Shown piece by piece: positions 16,899 through 27,368 of a DNA stretch of 64,000 nucleotides (position 1 is its first letter; each line of letters starts with the position of its first letter). The notes below the pieces were generated by a model. That model was given only the letters and a program-made list of their open reading frames with translations. It was not told where the DNA came from and did no database searches. Location: contig JAFSLV010000011.1 in the NCBI GenBank assembly GCA_017448245.1, positions 1 to 64,000 on the forward strand, written 5' to 3'. The stretch is from Lachnospiraceae bacterium (GTDB taxonomy: Bacteria > Bacillota > Clostridia > Lachnospirales > Lachnospiraceae). The position numbers were made by a program, and so were the translations under genes.

Positions 16899-17183
16899 AT
16901 GTCGAGATCATTAAAAAAAGGACCTTTTGCAGACGAGAGCCTGCTGAAAAAGATCGACGCGATGAATGCGTCCAATCAGAAGCAGGTCGTCAAGACCTGG
17001 TCGCGCCGCTCCACGATCTTTCCCTCTTTTGTGGGACATACGATCGCGGTACACGACGGCAGAAAGCATATTCCCGTGTACGTGACGGAAGATATGGTCG
17101 GACATAAGCTCGGTGAATTCGTTCCCACCAGGACCTACAGGGGGCACGCCGGCAACAACGCGGAACGCAAGTCCAAATCATAA
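16899..17183 (+). CDS. rpsS: 30S ribosomal protein S19
   Basis: The 94-aa protein starts [19 protein letters not shown] and contains [20 protein letters not shown], both diagnostic of S19, which pairs with S13 in the 30S head. GGGAGAGG precedes the start. Confidence 0.98.
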   Translation: MSRSLKKGPFADESLLKKIDAMNASNQKQVVKTWSRRSTIFPSFVGHTIAVHDGRKHIPVYVTEDMVGHKLGEFVPTRTYRGHAGNNAERKSKS

Positions 17184-17217
17184 CACGTCGATTCACGGAT
17201 AACGGAGGTTTTATCCC

Positions 17218-17613
17218 ATGGCAACACAGCACAGAAGCCAATACAAACACGAAAGGAACGCGGAAAATCGCGAAATGCGTCCCCACGCCAAGCTGTCCTA
17301 TGCACGGATTCCCGTACAGAAGGCCTGCATCGTGATGGACGCCATCCGCGGCAAGGATGTCAACACGGCACTTGCGATTCTCAATTACAGCCCCAAGTAT
17401 GCCGCGTCGGTCATCCATAAGCTCCTTTCCTCGGCCGCGGCCAATGCGGAATTCAAGGGCTTAAACAAGGACAACATGTATATCGCGGAATGCTACGCGT
17501 CGAACGGCCCGATCATGAAGCGGATCCAGCCGAGAGCCCGCGGCTCAGCCTACCGCATCAACAAGCGCATGAGCCATCTGACGATTATTTTGGACGAGAA
17601 GAAGGGAGCATAA
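17218..17613 (+). CDS. rplV: 50S ribosomal protein L22
   Basis: The 131-aa L22 has the beta-hairpin region [20 protein letters not shown] that extends into the exit tunnel and contributes to macrolide sensitivity. The N-terminal 20 residues are a polar extension relative to short L22 proteins. Confidence 0.97.
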   Translation: MATQHRSQYKHERNAENREMRPHAKLSYARIPVQKACIVMDAIRGKDVNTALAILNYSPKYAASVIHKLLSSAAANAEFKGLNKDNMYIAECYASNGPIMKRIQPRARGSAYRINKRMSHLTIILDEKKGA

Positions 17614-17617
17614 CCAT

Positions 17618-18283
17618 ATGGGACAGAAAGTCAATCCGCACGGTTTAAGAGTCGGTATCATCTCCGATTGGGACAGCAGGTGGTACGCGGAAGGTAATTT
17701 CGCGGATCTGCTGGTGGAGGATCACAAGATCCGTCAGTTTCTGAAAAAGAAGCTGTACGCGGCGGGCATCTCCCGCATCGAGATCGAAAGAGCCTCCGAC
17801 CGTGTCAAGGTGATTGTACATACAGCCAAGCCCGGTGTCGTGATCGGCAAGGGCGGGCAGGAAATCGAGCACACGAGAGCGCAGCTCGACAAGCTGACCG
17901 GCAAGCGCGTCATGATCGACATTAAGGAGATCAAAAAGCCCGACAAGGATGCGCAGCTGGTGGCGGAGAACATCGCGGAGCAGCTTGAGCGTCGTATCTC
18001 CTTCCGCAGAGCCATGAAGAGCTGCATGAGCCGCACGATGAAGACGGATGCCCTGGGCATAAAGGCGGCCGTCGGCGGCAGACTCGGCGGTGCGGACATC
18101 GCAAGAACAGAGTTCTATTCGGAAGGCACGATCCCGCTGCAGACCCTGAGGGCGGACATCGATTACGGATTTGCCGAAGCGAACACCACCTACGGAAAGG
18201 TCGGCGTCAAGGTATGGATCTACAAGGGTGAGATCCTGCCGAAGAAGGAAGAAGAAAAAGAAGACGCTTTAATGGAGGTATAA
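17618..18283 (+). CDS. rpsC: 30S ribosomal protein S3
   Basis: The 221-aa S3 has the KH-domain loop [20 protein letters not shown] and the start [21 protein letters not shown]3 forms part of the mRNA entry pore and its helicase. It follows rplV after 4 bases. Confidence 0.98.
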   Translation: MGQKVNPHGLRVGIISDWDSRWYAEGNFADLLVEDHKIRQFLKKKLYAAGISRIEIERASDRVKVIVHTAKPGVVIGKGGQEIEHTRAQLDKLTGKRVMIDIKEIKKPDKDAQLVAENIAEQLERRISFRRAMKSCMSRTMKTDALGIKAAVGGRLGGADIARTEFYSEGTIPLQTLRADIDYGFAEANTTYGKVGVKVWIYKGEILPKKEEEKEDALMEV

Positions 18284-18287
18284 ACCC

Positions 18288-18719
18288 ATGTTAATGCCTA
18301 AGAGAGTCAAGCATCGTAAGCAGTTTCGCGGTACGATGGCACACAAAGAGGGCAGGGGCCTGACACTCGCGCACGGCGAGTACGGCATCGTCGCCGCGGA
18401 GCCCTGCTGGATCAGATCCAACCAGATCGAGGCCGCCCGTGTTGCCATGACCCGTTTTATCAAGCGCGGCGGACAGGTATGGATCCAGATCTTTCCGGAC
18501 AAGCCCGTGACCACCAAGCCCGCAGAGACCCGTATGGGCTCCGGCAAAGGGACGGTGGAATACTGGGTGGCGGTGGTCAGACCCGGCCGTGTCATGTTTG
18601 AGATCGGCGGCGTCGATGAGGCGCAAGCCAGGGAGGCACTGAGGCTCGCGACACACAAGCTCCCGTGCAAGTGCAAGATCGTGTCGAAAGCGGATTTGGA
18701 AGGCGGTGCTGCAAAATGA
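18288..18719 (+). CDS. rplP: 50S ribosomal protein L16
   Basis: The 143-aa protein begins [20 protein letters not shown] and contains [20 protein letters not shown], standard for L16, which organises the A-site finger region. Its stop overlaps the rpmC start (ATGA), implying translational coupling. Confidence 0.98.
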   Translation: MLMPKRVKHRKQFRGTMAHKEGRGLTLAHGEYGIVAAEPCWIRSNQIEAARVAMTRFIKRGGQVWIQIFPDKPVTTKPAETRMGSGKGTVEYWVAVVRPGRVMFEIGGVDEAQAREALRLATHKLPCKCKIVSKADLEGGAAK

Positions 18720-18931
18720 AGAGAAACGAATATATCAAAGAACTGAACGCAAAGGATGAGAACGCGCTCCTGGAAGAGCTCGTCAATGCCAAGAAAGAGC
18801 TGTTCAATCTGCGGTTCCAGCACGCAACCAACCAGCTGGACAACACCTCGAGAATCAGCGAGGTACGCAGAAACATCGCGAGGATTCAGACAGTTCGCAC
18901 GGCCAAGATGAAGGCCGCACAGGAGGCGTAA
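18716..18931 (+). CDS. rpmC: 50S ribosomal protein L29
   Basis: The 71-aa helical protein begins [20 protein letters not shown] and has the [18 protein letters not shown] motif of L29, which sits at the tunnel exit. The ATG at 18716 is used, overlapping the rplP stop; the longer in-frame reading from 18665 lies wholly inside rplP and is not native to the family. Confidence 0.96.
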   Translation: MKRNEYIKELNAKDENALLEELVNAKKELFNLRFQHATNQLDNTSRISEVRRNIARIQTVRTAKMKAAQEA

Positions 18932-18933
18932 GG

Positions 18934-19194
18934 ATGGCAGAGGCAAGAAATCTGAGAAAAACACGTATCGGCAAAGTGACGAGCGACAAGATGGACAAGA
19001 CAATCGTGGTCTCGATCGAGGATCACGTGAAGCATCCGCTCTATAAGAAGATCGTGAAGAAGACTTATAAACTGAAGGCACATGACGAGAAAAACGAGTG
19101 CCATATCGGCGACACCGTCAAGGTCATGGAGACGCGCCCGATTTCCAGGGACAAACGCTGGAGACTGGTATCCGTCATCGAGCGCGCCAAGTAA
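18934..19194 (+). CDS. rpsQ: 30S ribosomal protein S17
   Basis: The 86-aa OB-fold protein has [20 protein letters not shown] and [20 protein letters not shown], standard for S17, an early 16S rRNA binder. It starts 2 bases after rpmC. Confidence 0.97.
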   Translation: MAEARNLRKTRIGKVTSDKMDKTIVVSIEDHVKHPLYKKIVKKTYKLKAHDEKNECHIGDTVKVMETRPISRDKRWRLVSVIERAK

Positions 19195-19214
19195 GTGATT
19201 AAGGGAGAGGTATC

Positions 19215-19583
19215 ATGGTACAACAGGAATCAAGATTAAGAGTCGCGGACAATACCGGAGCAAGAGAATTGCTTGTCATCCGCGTCAACGGCGGATCGAT
19301 GCACCGCTATGCGAGAATCGGTGACACGATCACGGCAACCGTCAAGGAAGCGACGCCGGGCGGCGTGGTCAAGAAGGGCGACGTGGTCAAGGCCGTGGTC
19401 GTCAGGAGCGCCAAGGAGGTGCGCCGCAGGGACGGTTCCTACATCCGTTTCGACGAGAATGCGGCAGTCGTCATTAACGAGGACGGCACGCCCAAGGGAA
19501 CGCGTATTTTCGGACCCGTCGCGAGAGAGCTTCGTGAAAAGAAATACATGAAGATCCTGTCACTCGCGCCGGAAGTACTTTGA
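19215..19583 (+). CDS. rplN: 50S ribosomal protein L14
   Basis: The 122-aa product begins [20 protein letters not shown] and ends [20 protein letters not shown], matching L14 from end to end. L14 forms an intersubunit bridge. Confidence 0.98.
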   Translation: MVQQESRLRVADNTGARELLVIRVNGGSMHRYARIGDTITATVKEATPGGVVKKGDVVKAVVVRSAKEVRRRDGSYIRFDENAAVVINEDGTPKGTRIFGPVARELREKKYMKILSLAPEVL

Positions 19584-19615
19584 TTGCTGGCAAATATTAT
19601 CAGAGGAGATCACAC

Positions 19616-19981
19616 ATGTCTGCACAGAAGATCAGAAAAGGAGACACCGTCAGGGTCATCGCCGGAAAGAGCGCGACCTGGGTGAGAGGCGAAAAGGACA
19701 AGTCCGCCGCTGAGGGCAAGGTCATCAGCGTTGATGCCAAGAGAGGCAGGGTGACCGTTGAGGGCATCCACAAGGTGACCAAACACGAGAAGCCTTCGAT
19801 GCGCAACCAGAACGGCGGCCGTATCGAGGTGGAAGCGCCGATCGACATTTCGAATGTCATGCTGGTGCACAAGGGCAAGCCCACGAGGGTCGGCTTCAAA
19901 ATCGAAAACGGAAAGAAATACCGCTATGCCAAGGCCAGCGGGGAAATCATAGACGAAGTCAAATCTTCCAAGAGAAAGTAA
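19616..19981 (+). CDS. rplX: 50S ribosomal protein L24, with a small insertion
   Basis: L24 is an assembly initiator of the 50S subunit. This one is 121 aa, longer than the usual 100-105. The extra length is mainly an insertion of about ten residues (around ATWVRGEKDKSAA) in the first KOW loop, where most proteins read GKDKGKEG-like sequence. AGAGGAG before 19616 fixes the start, and MSAQKIRKGDTVRVIAGKSA is a typical opening. An in-frame ATG at 19580 lies inside the end of rplN and is rejected. Confidence 0.95.
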   Translation: MSAQKIRKGDTVRVIAGKSATWVRGEKDKSAAEGKVISVDAKRGRVTVEGIHKVTKHEKPSMRNQNGGRIEVEAPIDISNVMLVHKGKPTRVGFKIENGKKYRYAKASGEIIDEVKSSKRK

Positions 19982-20018
19982 CGGGAAAAGTAAGTAACGG
20001 GAAGAGAAAGTAACGGGA
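19976..20018. repeat. three copies of an 11-bp repeat at the rplX stop
   Basis: AAGTAACGGGA occurs at 19976-19986, 19992-20002 and 20008-20018, a 16-base period. The first copy contains the rplX stop codon. It looks like a recent slippage duplication of the rplX-rplE spacer. Confidence 0.8.
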
Positions 20019-20027
20019 GAAAACAAA

Positions 20028-20567
20028 GTGAGCAGATACAGGGATATGTACCGGAATGAGATCGTTCCGGCAATGACGGAAAAATTCAGCTACAAGAACG
20101 TGATGGAAGTGCCCAGGCTCGAGAAGATCGTCGTCAACGTCGGCGTGGGCGAGGCAAAGGAAAACGTCAAAGTGCTGGAGAACGCGGCCAATGACCTGTC
20201 CATCATCACGGGACAGAAGGCGGTCTACACCAAGGCGAAAAAGTCCATTGCCAACTTCAAGATCAGGGAAGGCATGCCGATCGGCTGCAAGGTAACGCTG
20301 CGCGGAGAGAAGATGTACGAGTTCCTTGACAGGCTCGTCAACCTGGCGCTCCCCCGCGTGCGTGACTTCCGGGGCGTCAATCCCAACGCGTTTGACGGCA
20401 GGGGCAATTACGCGCTGGGCTTGCGTGAACAGCTCATTTTCCCGGAGATAGAGTACGACAAGATCGACAAGGTCAGGGGGATGGATATCGTCTTCACCAC
20501 GACCGCCAAGTCCGACGAGGAAGCGAGAGAATTGCTGCGGCTCTTTAATATGCCGTTTGCCGCATAA
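20028..20567 (+). CDS. rplE: 50S ribosomal protein L5
   Basis: The 179-aa protein starts from GTG (GTG AGC AGA) and contains [20 protein letters not shown] and [20 protein letters not shown], diagnostic of L5, which binds 5S rRNA. The GGGAG before it belongs to the third copy of the spacer repeat, so the duplication has rebuilt the ribosome-binding region. Confidence 0.97.
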   Translation: MSRYRDMYRNEIVPAMTEKFSYKNVMEVPRLEKIVVNVGVGEAKENVKVLENAANDLSIITGQKAVYTKAKKSIANFKIREGMPIGCKVTLRGEKMYEFLDRLVNLALPRVRDFRGVNPNAFDGRGNYALGLREQLIFPEIEYDKIDKVRGMDIVFTTTAKSDEEARELLRLFNMPFAA

Positions 20568-20605
20568 AAAGACCCCGGCACCCTGATGCCGGCGAAGGAG
20601 GAAGA

Positions 20606-20791
20606 ATGGCCAAATTATCGATGAAGTTAAAACAGCAGAGGAAGCCCAAATATACCGTGCGCGGATACAACCGCTGCAAGATCTGCGGCCGGCCGCACGC
20701 CTACCTCAGAAAGTACGGTATCTGCAGAATCTGCTTCCGCGAGCTGGCATACAAGGGACAGATTCCCGGCGTGAGAAAAGCAAGCTGGTAA
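20606..20791 (+). CDS. rpsZ: 30S ribosomal protein S14, zinc-binding type
   Basis: The 61-aa short form of S14 has two CxxC pairs, CKICG and CRICF, that bind a structural zinc. This is the C+ paralogue found in Gram-positive bacteria; the longer zinc-free rpsN form is not in this window. GGAGG precedes the start. Confidence 0.97.
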   Translation: MAKLSMKLKQQRKPKYTVRGYNRCKICGRPHAYLRKYGICRICFRELAYKGQIPGVRKASW

Positions 20792-20809
20792 TGTAGGAGG
20801 ATACAGAAT

Positions 20810-21214
20810 ATGGCTATCAATGATCCCATTGCGGATATGCTGACCAGAATCCGCAACGCGAATATGGCAAAACATGATACGGTGGATGTTCCTTCCTCAA
20901 AGATGAAGAAGGCCATTGCCGACATCCTTCTGGATGAGGGTTATATCCGCGGCCTCGATGTCGTGGACGATGCGCGCGGCTTTAAGACGCTGCACATCAC
21001 GCTGAAGTACGGCGCGGACAGAAACGACAAGGTCATCTCCGGCCTCAAGCGCATCTCCAAGCCGGGTCTGCGTGTATACGCGGGCACCGAGGAGCTGCCG
21101 CGCGTGCTCGGAGGACTGGGCGTCGCGATCATCTCGACCAACCAGGGCGTGATCACGGACAAGAAGGCAAGAGAGTTGAAGGTCGGGGGCGAGGTTCTCG
21201 CTTTCGTCTGGTAA
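20810..21214 (+). CDS. rpsH: 30S ribosomal protein S8
   Basis: The 134-aa protein begins [20 protein letters not shown] and ends with the [20 protein letters not shown] region, standard for S8. S8 binds the centre of 16S rRNA and in enterics represses the spc operon. Confidence 0.98.
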   Translation: MAINDPIADMLTRIRNANMAKHDTVDVPSSKMKKAIADILLDEGYIRGLDVVDDARGFKTLHITLKYGADRNDKVISGLKRISKPGLRVYAGTEELPRVLGGLGVAIISTNQGVITDKKARELKVGGEVLAFVW

Positions 21215-21234
21215 GGATACGGAGGTAAACGGGC

Positions 21235-21771
21235 ATGTCACGAGTAGGAAAGATGCCGATCGCCATTCCGGACGGTGTGACCGTGTCGGTGGCAGAAAAT
21301 AATCATGTGACGGTAAAGGGACCGAAAGGCACTCTGGAGCGGACATTTCCGCACGAGATCGAGGTCACGCAGGACAACGGCGTGATCGAACTGAAGAGAC
21401 CCGATGACGCCAAGCGCTCGAAGGCGCTGCACGGCCTCTCGAGAAGTCTCCTTAACAACATGGTGACGGGCGTCCACACGGGCTTCGAGAAAAAACTGGA
21501 AGTCAACGGCGTCGGTTACAGAGCGGCCAAGCAGGGCAAGAAGCTGACGCTGACCCTCGGATATTCGCATCCGGTGGAGCTCGAGGATCCGGAAGGCATC
21601 GAGACCTCGGTCGAGGGACAGGTGATCACGGTGTCCGGCATCGACAAGGAAAAGGTCGGACAGCACGCGGCCATCATCAGGGAGAAGAGACCGCCGGAAC
21701 CCTACAAGGGCAAGGGCATCAAATATGCGGACGAAGTGATCCGCCGCAAGGTCGGAAAGGCCGGTAAGTAA
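21235..21771 (+). CDS. rplF: 50S ribosomal protein L6
   Basis: The 178-aa L6 starts [20 protein letters not shown] and ends with the signature [20 protein letters not shown]. It has the usual two duplicated domains. Confidence 0.98.
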   Translation: MSRVGKMPIAIPDGVTVSVAENNHVTVKGPKGTLERTFPHEIEVTQDNGVIELKRPDDAKRSKALHGLSRSLLNNMVTGVHTGFEKKLEVNGVGYRAAKQGKKLTLTLGYSHPVELEDPEGIETSVEGQVITVSGIDKEKVGQHAAIIREKRPPEPYKGKGIKYADEVIRRKVGKAGK

Positions 21772-21821
21772 AACCGTCCGGGGACGGTTTTAAGCGCCCG
21801 GAGAATGAAGGAGACAGCGCC

Positions 21822-22190
21822 ATGATAAAAAAAGCATCAAGACAGAAAATAAGGGAAAAGAAGCATGCGCGCATGCGCACGCACTTAAGCGGCACCGCGG
21901 AGAGACCGCGTCTGGCCGTATTCCGTTCCAACAGCCATATGTATGCGCAGATCATCGATGACGTGGCGGGCAGGACCCTGGTCGCGGCTTCGACGGTCGA
22001 GAAGGATGCAAAGAACGCGCTGAAGGCGACGGACAATAAAGAAGCGGCTGCTTATGTCGGCGACCTCGTCGGCAAGCGTGCCGTGGAAAAGGGAATCAAG
22101 GAAGTCGTCTTTGACAGAGCCGGATACATCTACCACGGCAAGGTGGCAGCACTTGCGGATGCCGCAAGGGAAGCCGGGCTCGTATTCTAA
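21822..22190 (+). CDS. rplR: 50S ribosomal protein L18
   Basis: The 122-aa protein has [20 protein letters not shown] and [20 protein letters not shown], the two L18 signatures. L18 carries 5S rRNA to the 50S subunit. Its N-terminus is strongly basic, as usual. Confidence 0.98.
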   Translation: MIKKASRQKIREKKHARMRTHLSGTAERPRLAVFRSNSHMYAQIIDDVAGRTLVAASTVEKDAKNALKATDNKEAAAYVGDLVGKRAVEKGIKEVVFDRAGYIYHGKVAALADAAREAGLVF

Positions 22191-22204
22191 GGAGGAATTG
22201 CTTC

Positions 22205-22714
22205 ATGAAACGAAACATCGTTGACGCAAGCCAGCTGGAGCTGACCGACAAGGTGGTCGCGATCAAGCGCGTTACCAAGGTCGTGAAGGGCGGACGCAAC
22301 ATGAAATTTACCGCACTCGTGGTGGTGGGTGACGGCGCGGGCCATGTGGGCGCCGGACTCGGGAAGGCGACGGAAATCCCGGACGCGATCCGCAAGGGCA
22401 AAGAGGATGCCACCAAGAATCTGATCGAAGTCGCGCTTGATGAAAACAATTCCATCACGCATGACTACATCGGCAAATTCGGCAGCGCGGAGGTGCTTCT
22501 GAAGAAGAGCCCCGAAGGTACCGGCATCATCGCGGGAGGCCCCGCACGCAGTGTCTGCGAGCTGGCCGGCATCCGCAACATCCGTACCAAGTCGCTCGGA
22601 TCCAACAACAAGCAGAATGTCGTTATCGCGACGATCAACGGTCTGCGTGCGATCCAGACACCGCAGGAGGTGGCCGCAAAGCGCGGTAAAAGCGTGCAGG
22701 AGGTGATGGCATAA
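22205..22714 (+). CDS. rpsE: 30S ribosomal protein S5
   Basis: The 169-aa S5 has the central [20 protein letters not shown] loop and [20 protein letters not shown], which contribute to decoding fidelity. AAGGAGG precedes the start. The stop overlaps the rpmD start by one base. Confidence 0.98.
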   Translation: MKRNIVDASQLELTDKVVAIKRVTKVVKGGRNMKFTALVVVGDGAGHVGAGLGKATEIPDAIRKGKEDATKNLIEVALDENNSITHDYIGKFGSAEVLLKKSPEGTGIIAGGPARSVCELAGIRNIRTKSLGSNNKQNVVIATINGLRAIQTPQEVAAKRGKSVQEVMA

Positions 22715-22899
22715 TGGCGGACAAGCAACTCAAGATCACACTCGTCAAGTCGACGATCGGTGCGGTACCCAAGCACAAAAAGACCGTCGCAAGCATGGGC
22801 TTTCACAAGCTGAACAGTTTTGTCATCCGTCCGGACAATGCGGCGACAAGAGGCCAGATCCGGCAGATCAGTCATCTGGTCAAAGTGGAGGAAGTATAA
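22714..22899 (+). CDS. rpmD: 50S ribosomal protein L30
   Basis: The 61-aa product has [20 protein letters not shown] and the C-terminal [16 protein letters not shown], full length for bacterial L30. It starts on the last base of the rpsE stop. Confidence 0.97.
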   Translation: MADKQLKITLVKSTIGAVPKHKKTVASMGFHKLNSFVIRPDNAATRGQIRQISHLVKVEEV

Positions 22900-22900
22900 G

Positions 22901-23341
22901 ATGGATTTAGCAAATCTCAAACCCGCCAAGGGTTCGACAGCCAATAAATACAGAAGGGGACGCGGCCACGCTTCCGGCAACGGAAAGACCGCAGGCTACG
23001 GCCACAAGGGCCAGAAGGCCCGCTCCGGCGCACCACGCCCCGGATTTGAGGGCGGCCAGATGCCGTTATTCAGACGCATCCCCAAGCGCGGCTTCAAGAA
23101 CATCAACCATAAAGAGATCGTGACCGTCAATCTCAGGGATCTGGAGAGATGCTTTGAAAACGGCGATGCGGTCACGGTGGATACGTTGATGGAAAAGGGT
23201 ATCATCAAGCATGTATATGACGGCGTGAAGATTCTCGGTAACGGTGAATTCACCAAAAAGCTTACGGTCAGTGCACATGCGTTTTCGGCGTCTGCCAAAG
23301 AAAAGATCGAAGCTAACGGTGGGACTGCAGAGGTGATCTAA
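22901..23341 (+). CDS. rplO: 50S ribosomal protein L15
   Basis: The 146-aa L15 starts [20 protein letters not shown] at 22901, one base after rpmD ends, and has the Gly-rich [20 protein letters not shown] tail. A longer open frame from 22820 overlaps rpmD and is not the L15 start. Confidence 0.97.
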   Translation: MDLANLKPAKGSTANKYRRGRGHASGNGKTAGYGHKGQKARSGAPRPGFEGGQMPLFRRIPKRGFKNINHKEIVTVNLRDLERCFENGDAVTVDTLMEKGIIKHVYDGVKILGNGEFTKKLTVSAHAFSASAKEKIEANGGTAEVI

Positions 23342-24681
23342 TGCTCGAAGCGATTAAAAACGCTTTCAAGACAAAAGAAATCCGTGTCAAGATCCTGTTT
23401 ACCCTCGCCATGGTCGTGGTCATCCGCCTCGGAACCGCGATTCCGGTGCCGGGGATGGATCTTGCCAACTATTCGTCGTGGTATGAGGGGCTGGCCTCCG
23501 GCTCCGAGGGCGTCAATCTGTTTGACCTGCTTGACCGGTTTACCGGCGGCTCCTTTGAGAAATTCAGTGTCTTTGCCCTGAATATCACGCCGTATATCAC
23601 TTCCTCGATTATCATGCAGCTGCTGACGATCGCGATTCCCGCGCTCGAGGAGATGCAAAGAGACGGTGAGGAAGGACGCAAAAAAATAACCAAATGGACG
23701 AGATATCTGACGGTGGCGCTGGCGGTGCTCGAGAGTTCCCTGATGGCGCTCGGTTTTTACCGCTCGCCGGGATTCCTCATTGCCCAGTCTCCGCTTCTGG
23801 TGGTCCAGATCGTCGCCGCGATGACGGCGGGCTCGACCTTCCTGATGTGGGTCGGCGAGCGCATCACCGAAAAGGGCGTGGGCAACGGGATCTCCATCGT
23901 GCTCGGTGCCAACATCATCTCCCGGATGCCGGCGGATATCGCGACGCTGTTTGAACAGTTTGTATTTCACAAGCCGATTATCCAGCAGGTGCTGATCGCC
24001 GTGCTGATCATTGCGATCATCATCGCGATGGTGGTGCTGGTCATCCTGCTCAACGGTGCGGAGCGCAAGATCCCCGTGCAGTATGCCAAGAAGATGCAGG
24101 GACGCAGAATGCTCGGCGGTAACACCGCGGAGATCCCCCTGAAGGTCAACACGGCCGGCGTCATGCCGATCATCTTTGCGATGAGCCTGTTCCAGTTCCC
24201 GATCATCATCACGAGTTTCGTGACGGGCAATTCCGGTTCGGCTCCTTTGTGGTGGCAGGAGATCCTCGCCTACCTCAACCAGAACAACTGGTTCAATCCG
24301 CTCAGATGGCGTTATACGCTGGGTCTGGTTGCATACATGCTGCTCATGATCTTCTTTGCTTACTTCTACACCTCGATCACCTTTAATCCCCTGGAGATCG
24401 CGGACAACATGAAGAAGCAGGGCGGATTTATCCCCGGCATCCGTCCGGGTAAGCCCACCAGTGACTATCTGCAGGGGATCCTGAAATACGTGATCTTCAT
24501 CGGCGTGGTCGGACTGATCATCATCGGTGTGGTGCCGTTCATCTTTAACGGAATCTTCGGTGCCAATGTGTCCTTTGGCGGCACATCCCTCATCATCGTG
24601 GTGTCGGTCATCCTCGAGACCTTAAAGCAGATCGAGTCGCAGATGCTGGTACGTAACTACAAGGGATTCCTGGAGGGATAA
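23341..24681 (+). CDS. secY: protein translocase subunit SecY
   Basis: The 446-aa integral membrane protein has about ten hydrophobic segments and the SecY signatures GTAIPVPGMDL (plug side), ITPYITSSIIMQLLTIAIP and GNGISIVLGANIISRMP. It forms the preprotein channel with SecE and SecG, which are not in the window. The start overlaps the rplO stop by one base. Confidence 0.97.
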   Translation: MLEAIKNAFKTKEIRVKILFTLAMVVVIRLGTAIPVPGMDLANYSSWYEGLASGSEGVNLFDLLDRFTGGSFEKFSVFALNITPYITSSIIMQLLTIAIPALEEMQRDGEEGRKKITKWTRYLTVALAVLESSLMALGFYRSPGFLIAQSPLLVVQIVAAMTAGSTFLMWVGERITEKGVGNGISIVLGANIISRMPADIATLFEQFVFHKPIIQQVLIAVLIIAIIIAMVVLVILLNGAERKIPVQYAKKMQGRRMLGGNTAEIPLKVNTAGVMPIIFAMSLFQFPIIITSFVTGNSGSAPLWWQEILAYLNQNNWFNPLRWRYTLGLVAYMLLMIFFAYFYTSITFNPLEIADNMKKQGGFIPGIRPGKPTSDYLQGILKYVIFIGVVGLIIIGVVPFIFNGIFGANVSFGGTSLIIVVSVILETLKQIESQMLVRNYKGFLEG

Positions 24682-24687
24682 GCGGCC

Positions 24688-25338
24688 ATGAAGGTGATTA
24701 TGCTGGGCGCCCCGGGCGCGGGAAAAGGCACACAGGCAGCGCTGATTGCGGAAAAATACCATATTCCGCACATCTCCACAGGCGACATCTTCCGCGCCAA
24801 TCTGAAAGAGGGCACGGAACTCGGGATGCGCGCCAAGGCCTATATGGATAAGGGAGAGCTCGTCCCCGATGACCTGACGGTGGAGATCCTGCTTGACCGT
24901 GTTTCGAAGGACGACTGCAGGGACGGTTATGTCCTCGACGGTTTTCCGCGGACGATCCCGCAGGCGGAGGTGCTCAAGGACGCGCTCGCAAAGCGCGGCG
25001 AAAAACTGGACTACGCGATCAATATCGAAGTACCGGATGACGCGATCGTTACGCGCATGTCGGGCAGACGTTCCTGCCCCGGCTGCAATGCCGTCTATCA
25101 CATCGTCTACAATCCGCCCGGGAAAGAGGGCGTGTGTGATGTCTGCGGCGAAGCACTCGTGACCAGAAAGGACGACGAGGCCGATACCGTGCGCAACCGC
25201 CTCAAGGTTTATCACGACCAGACGGCACCGCTCATCGATTACTACAGCAAAGAAGAGGTGCTCAGGGACGTGGACGGCACACAGGAGATGAAGGACGTGA
25301 CGGAAGCGATTTTTGCGATTTTAGACGGGGTACAATAA
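24688..25338 (+). CDS. adk: adenylate kinase, zinc-LID type
   Basis: The 216-aa enzyme (ATP + AMP = 2 ADP) has the P-loop [10 protein letters not shown], the AMP site [11 protein letters not shown], and a LID with two Cys pairs (CPGC and CDVC), indicating the zinc-binding Gram-positive form. It lies between secY and infA. The map gene that commonly sits here in Firmicutes is absent. Confidence 0.97.
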   Translation: MKVIMLGAPGAGKGTQAALIAEKYHIPHISTGDIFRANLKEGTELGMRAKAYMDKGELVPDDLTVEILLDRVSKDDCRDGYVLDGFPRTIPQAEVLKDALAKRGEKLDYAINIEVPDDAIVTRMSGRRSCPGCNAVYHIVYNPPGKEGVCDVCGEALVTRKDDEADTVRNRLKVYHDQTAPLIDYYSKEEVLRDVDGTQEMKDVTEAIFAILDGVQ

Positions 25339-25556
25339 TGTCCAAGGCCGATGTGATCGAAATCGAAGGAAAGGTGGTCGAAAAGCTCCCCAACACGATG
25401 TTCCGGGTGGAGCTCGAAAACGGACATGTGGTCCTGGCGCATATCAGCGGCAAGCTCCGGCAGAATTTTATCCGTATCCTGCCGGGCGACAAGGTGACGA
25501 TGGAACTGTCACCGTATGATCTGACCAAGGGCAGGATCATCTGGAGAGACAAATAG
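25338..25556 (+). CDS. infA: translation initiation factor IF-1
   Basis: The 72-aa OB-fold protein has [20 protein letters not shown] and the [20 protein letters not shown] tail, full length for IF-1, which occupies the A site during initiation. Its ATG overlaps the adk stop by one base. Confidence 0.98.
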   Translation: MSKADVIEIEGKVVEKLPNTMFRVELENGHVVLAHISGKLRQNFIRILPGDKVTMELSPYDLTKGRIIWRDK

Positions 25557-25560
25557 GATC

Positions 25561-25589
25561 TTGGAAGTACATCCGTTTTGTGGTATAAT
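25561..25589 (+). promoter_or_regulatory. internal promoter before rpmJ
   Basis: TTGGAA (25561-25566) and a perfect TATAAT (25584-25589) are 17 bases apart, just after infA. It would supply extra transcription of the alpha-operon part (rpmJ to rplQ). Confidence 0.7.
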
Positions 25590-25630
25590 ATTTGGCGCTT
25601 GTTTTTTAAGGACAGAAAGAGGGAAAGAAA

Positions 25631-25744
25631 ATGAAAGTAAGATCTTCGGTCAAACCGATGTGCGAAAAATGCAAGATCATCCGCCGCAAGGGCGTGATCC
25701 GTATTATTTGCGACAATCCGAAACATAAGCAGAGACAGGGTTAA
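25631..25744 (+). CDS. rpmJ: 50S ribosomal protein L36
   Basis: The 37-aa protein reads [20 protein letters not shown] then [17 protein letters not shown]. It has the zinc ligands C11, C14, C27 and H32 of the C+ form of L36. AAAGAGGGAAAG precedes the ATG. Confidence 0.97.
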   Translation: MKVRSSVKPMCEKCKIIRRKGVIRIICDNPKHKQRQG

Positions 25745-25760
25745 GAAGGAGAGAGTATTT

Positions 25761-26129
25761 ATGGCACGTATCGCAGGTGTGGATTTACCCAGAGACAAAC
25801 GGATCGAGATCGGTCTGACCTATATCTACGGGATCGGGAGGACCACCTCCAACAAGATCCTTGCGGAAGCCAAGGTCAGCCCCGACACGCGTGTGCGTGA
25901 TCTGACGGACGAGGAGGTCAAAAAGATCAGCGAGGTCGTCGGCGCACATTACATGGTGGAAGGTGAGCTGCGCAGGGAAGTGGCGATGAATATCAAGCGC
26001 CTGACCGAGATCGGCTCATATCGCGGGATGCGTCATCGCAAGAAACTGCCTTGCCGCGGACAGCGCACCAAGACCAACGCGCGTACCCTCAAGGGACCCA
26101 AGCGCACCATCGCGAATAAAAAGAAGTAA
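25761..26129 (+). CDS. rpsM: 30S ribosomal protein S13
   Basis: The 122-aa S13 starts [20 protein letters not shown] and ends [20 protein letters not shown], which contacts the P-site tRNA. AAGGAGAGA precedes the start. A GC-rich gap of 162 bases to rpsK holds no gene that I can see. Confidence 0.98.
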   Translation: MARIAGVDLPRDKRIEIGLTYIYGIGRTTSNKILAEAKVSPDTRVRDLTDEEVKKISEVVGAHYMVEGELRREVAMNIKRLTEIGSYRGMRHRKKLPCRGQRTKTNARTLKGPKRTIANKKK

Positions 26130-26291
26130 CGCAGAGCAACCGGACAACGGTATCAGTATAAGGCAACAGGCGGCCGCACTTGCTGCGGGACGCCGTAAGA
26201 ACAAGTAAAATGCGCCAGGCGGCGCTTCCGATATCGCGGTGAGCGATTCTGCATGGAGGAAGCGCGTGATGGTGCGACCGAAGGGAGCAAC

Positions 26292-26702
26292 ATGGCAGCA
26301 GCGAAACAGCAAAAATCATCCAAAAAAGCAACGGGTAAGCGCCGCGTAAAGAAGAATGTAGAACACGGCCAGGCGCACATCCAGGCATCCTTTAACAATA
26401 CGATCGTGACACTGACGGACGGTGCGGGCAACGCACTCTCCTGGGCAAGCGCGGGCGGCCTCGGATTCAAGGGCAGCCGTAAGTCCACGCCCTATGCGGC
26501 ACAGATGGCCTCGGAGACCGCGGTCAACGCAGCCAAGGTGCACGGCCTCAAAAGCGTCGACGTATTTGTCAAGGGACCCGGTACCGGCAGGGAAGCGGCG
26601 ATCCGCGCGCTTGCCGCAGGCGGACTCAATGTCATCAGCATCACGGATGTGACACCGGTTCCGCATAACGGATGCCGTCCGCCCAAGCGTCGCCGCGTAT
26701 AA
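26292..26702 (+). CDS. rpsK: 30S ribosomal protein S11
   Basis: The 136-aa S11 contains [20 protein letters not shown] and [18 protein letters not shown]. The N-terminal Lys/Ala-rich 20 residues are typical of Firmicutes. The ATG at 26292 has AAGGGAGC before it; an upstream ATG at 26253 adds a non-family extension and is rejected. Confidence 0.97.
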   Translation: MAAAKQQKSSKKATGKRRVKKNVEHGQAHIQASFNNTIVTLTDGAGNALSWASAGGLGFKGSRKSTPYAAQMASETAVNAAKVHGLKSVDVFVKGPGTGREAAIRALAAGGLNVISITDVTPVPHNGCRPPKRRRV

Positions 26703-26758
26703 GCGGTTGTAACCGTACAGATACTTCCTTATTTCATAAAAGAAAGGAATCCAAGAGC

Positions 26759-27352
26759 ATGGCAGTCAACAGAACACCCGTCTTAAAAAGATGCAGATCC
26801 CTGGATCTGGACCCGACGTTTCTCGGATATGACAAGAGAAGCAAACGTCAGCTGATCCGTTCCGGCCGCAAGATGAGCGAGTACGGTCTGCAGTTAAGAG
26901 AAAAGCAAAAGGCCAAATTCATCTACGGCGTCCTGGAAAAGCCGTTCCGCAACTATTACAAGCGCGCGGACCGCATGAAGGGCCCCTCCGGTGAAAATCT
27001 GATGGTCCTGTTGGAGAGAAGACTCGACAACGTGGTCTTCCGTCTCGGCTTTGCGCGTACAAGACGCGAGGCGCGTCAGGTCGTGCTGCACAAATTTATC
27101 ACCGTCAACGGAAAAACCGTCAACATTCCTTCTTACCAGATCCGCGTCGGTGACGAGATCGCGGTCAAGGAGGACGCACAGAGCACACAGAGATTTAAGG
27201 ATATTGCGGAAACCGCAGGAGGAAGACTGGTTCCCGAGTGGCTGGACATCGACAAGGAAAACTGGAAGGGACAGGTCAGGGAATTCCCTTCGAGAGAGGT
27301 GATTGATGTTCCCGTCAACGAGACGCTGATCGTCGAGTTATATTCCAAATAA
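26759..27352 (+). CDS. rpsD: 30S ribosomal protein S4
   Basis: The 197-aa S4 starts [20 protein letters not shown] and has the RNA-binding S4 domain [21 protein letters not shown]4 nucleates 30S assembly. The N-terminal zinc-type Cys cluster found in some S4 proteins is missing, leaving only one Cys near the start. AGAAAGGAA precedes the start at 26759. Confidence 0.96.
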   Translation: MAVNRTPVLKRCRSLDLDPTFLGYDKRSKRQLIRSGRKMSEYGLQLREKQKAKFIYGVLEKPFRNYYKRADRMKGPSGENLMVLLERRLDNVVFRLGFARTRREARQVVLHKFITVNGKTVNIPSYQIRVGDEIAVKEDAQSTQRFKDIAETAGGRLVPEWLDIDKENWKGQVREFPSREVIDVPVNETLIVELYSK

Positions 27353-27368
27353 TCCGGGAGGTAGCCGA

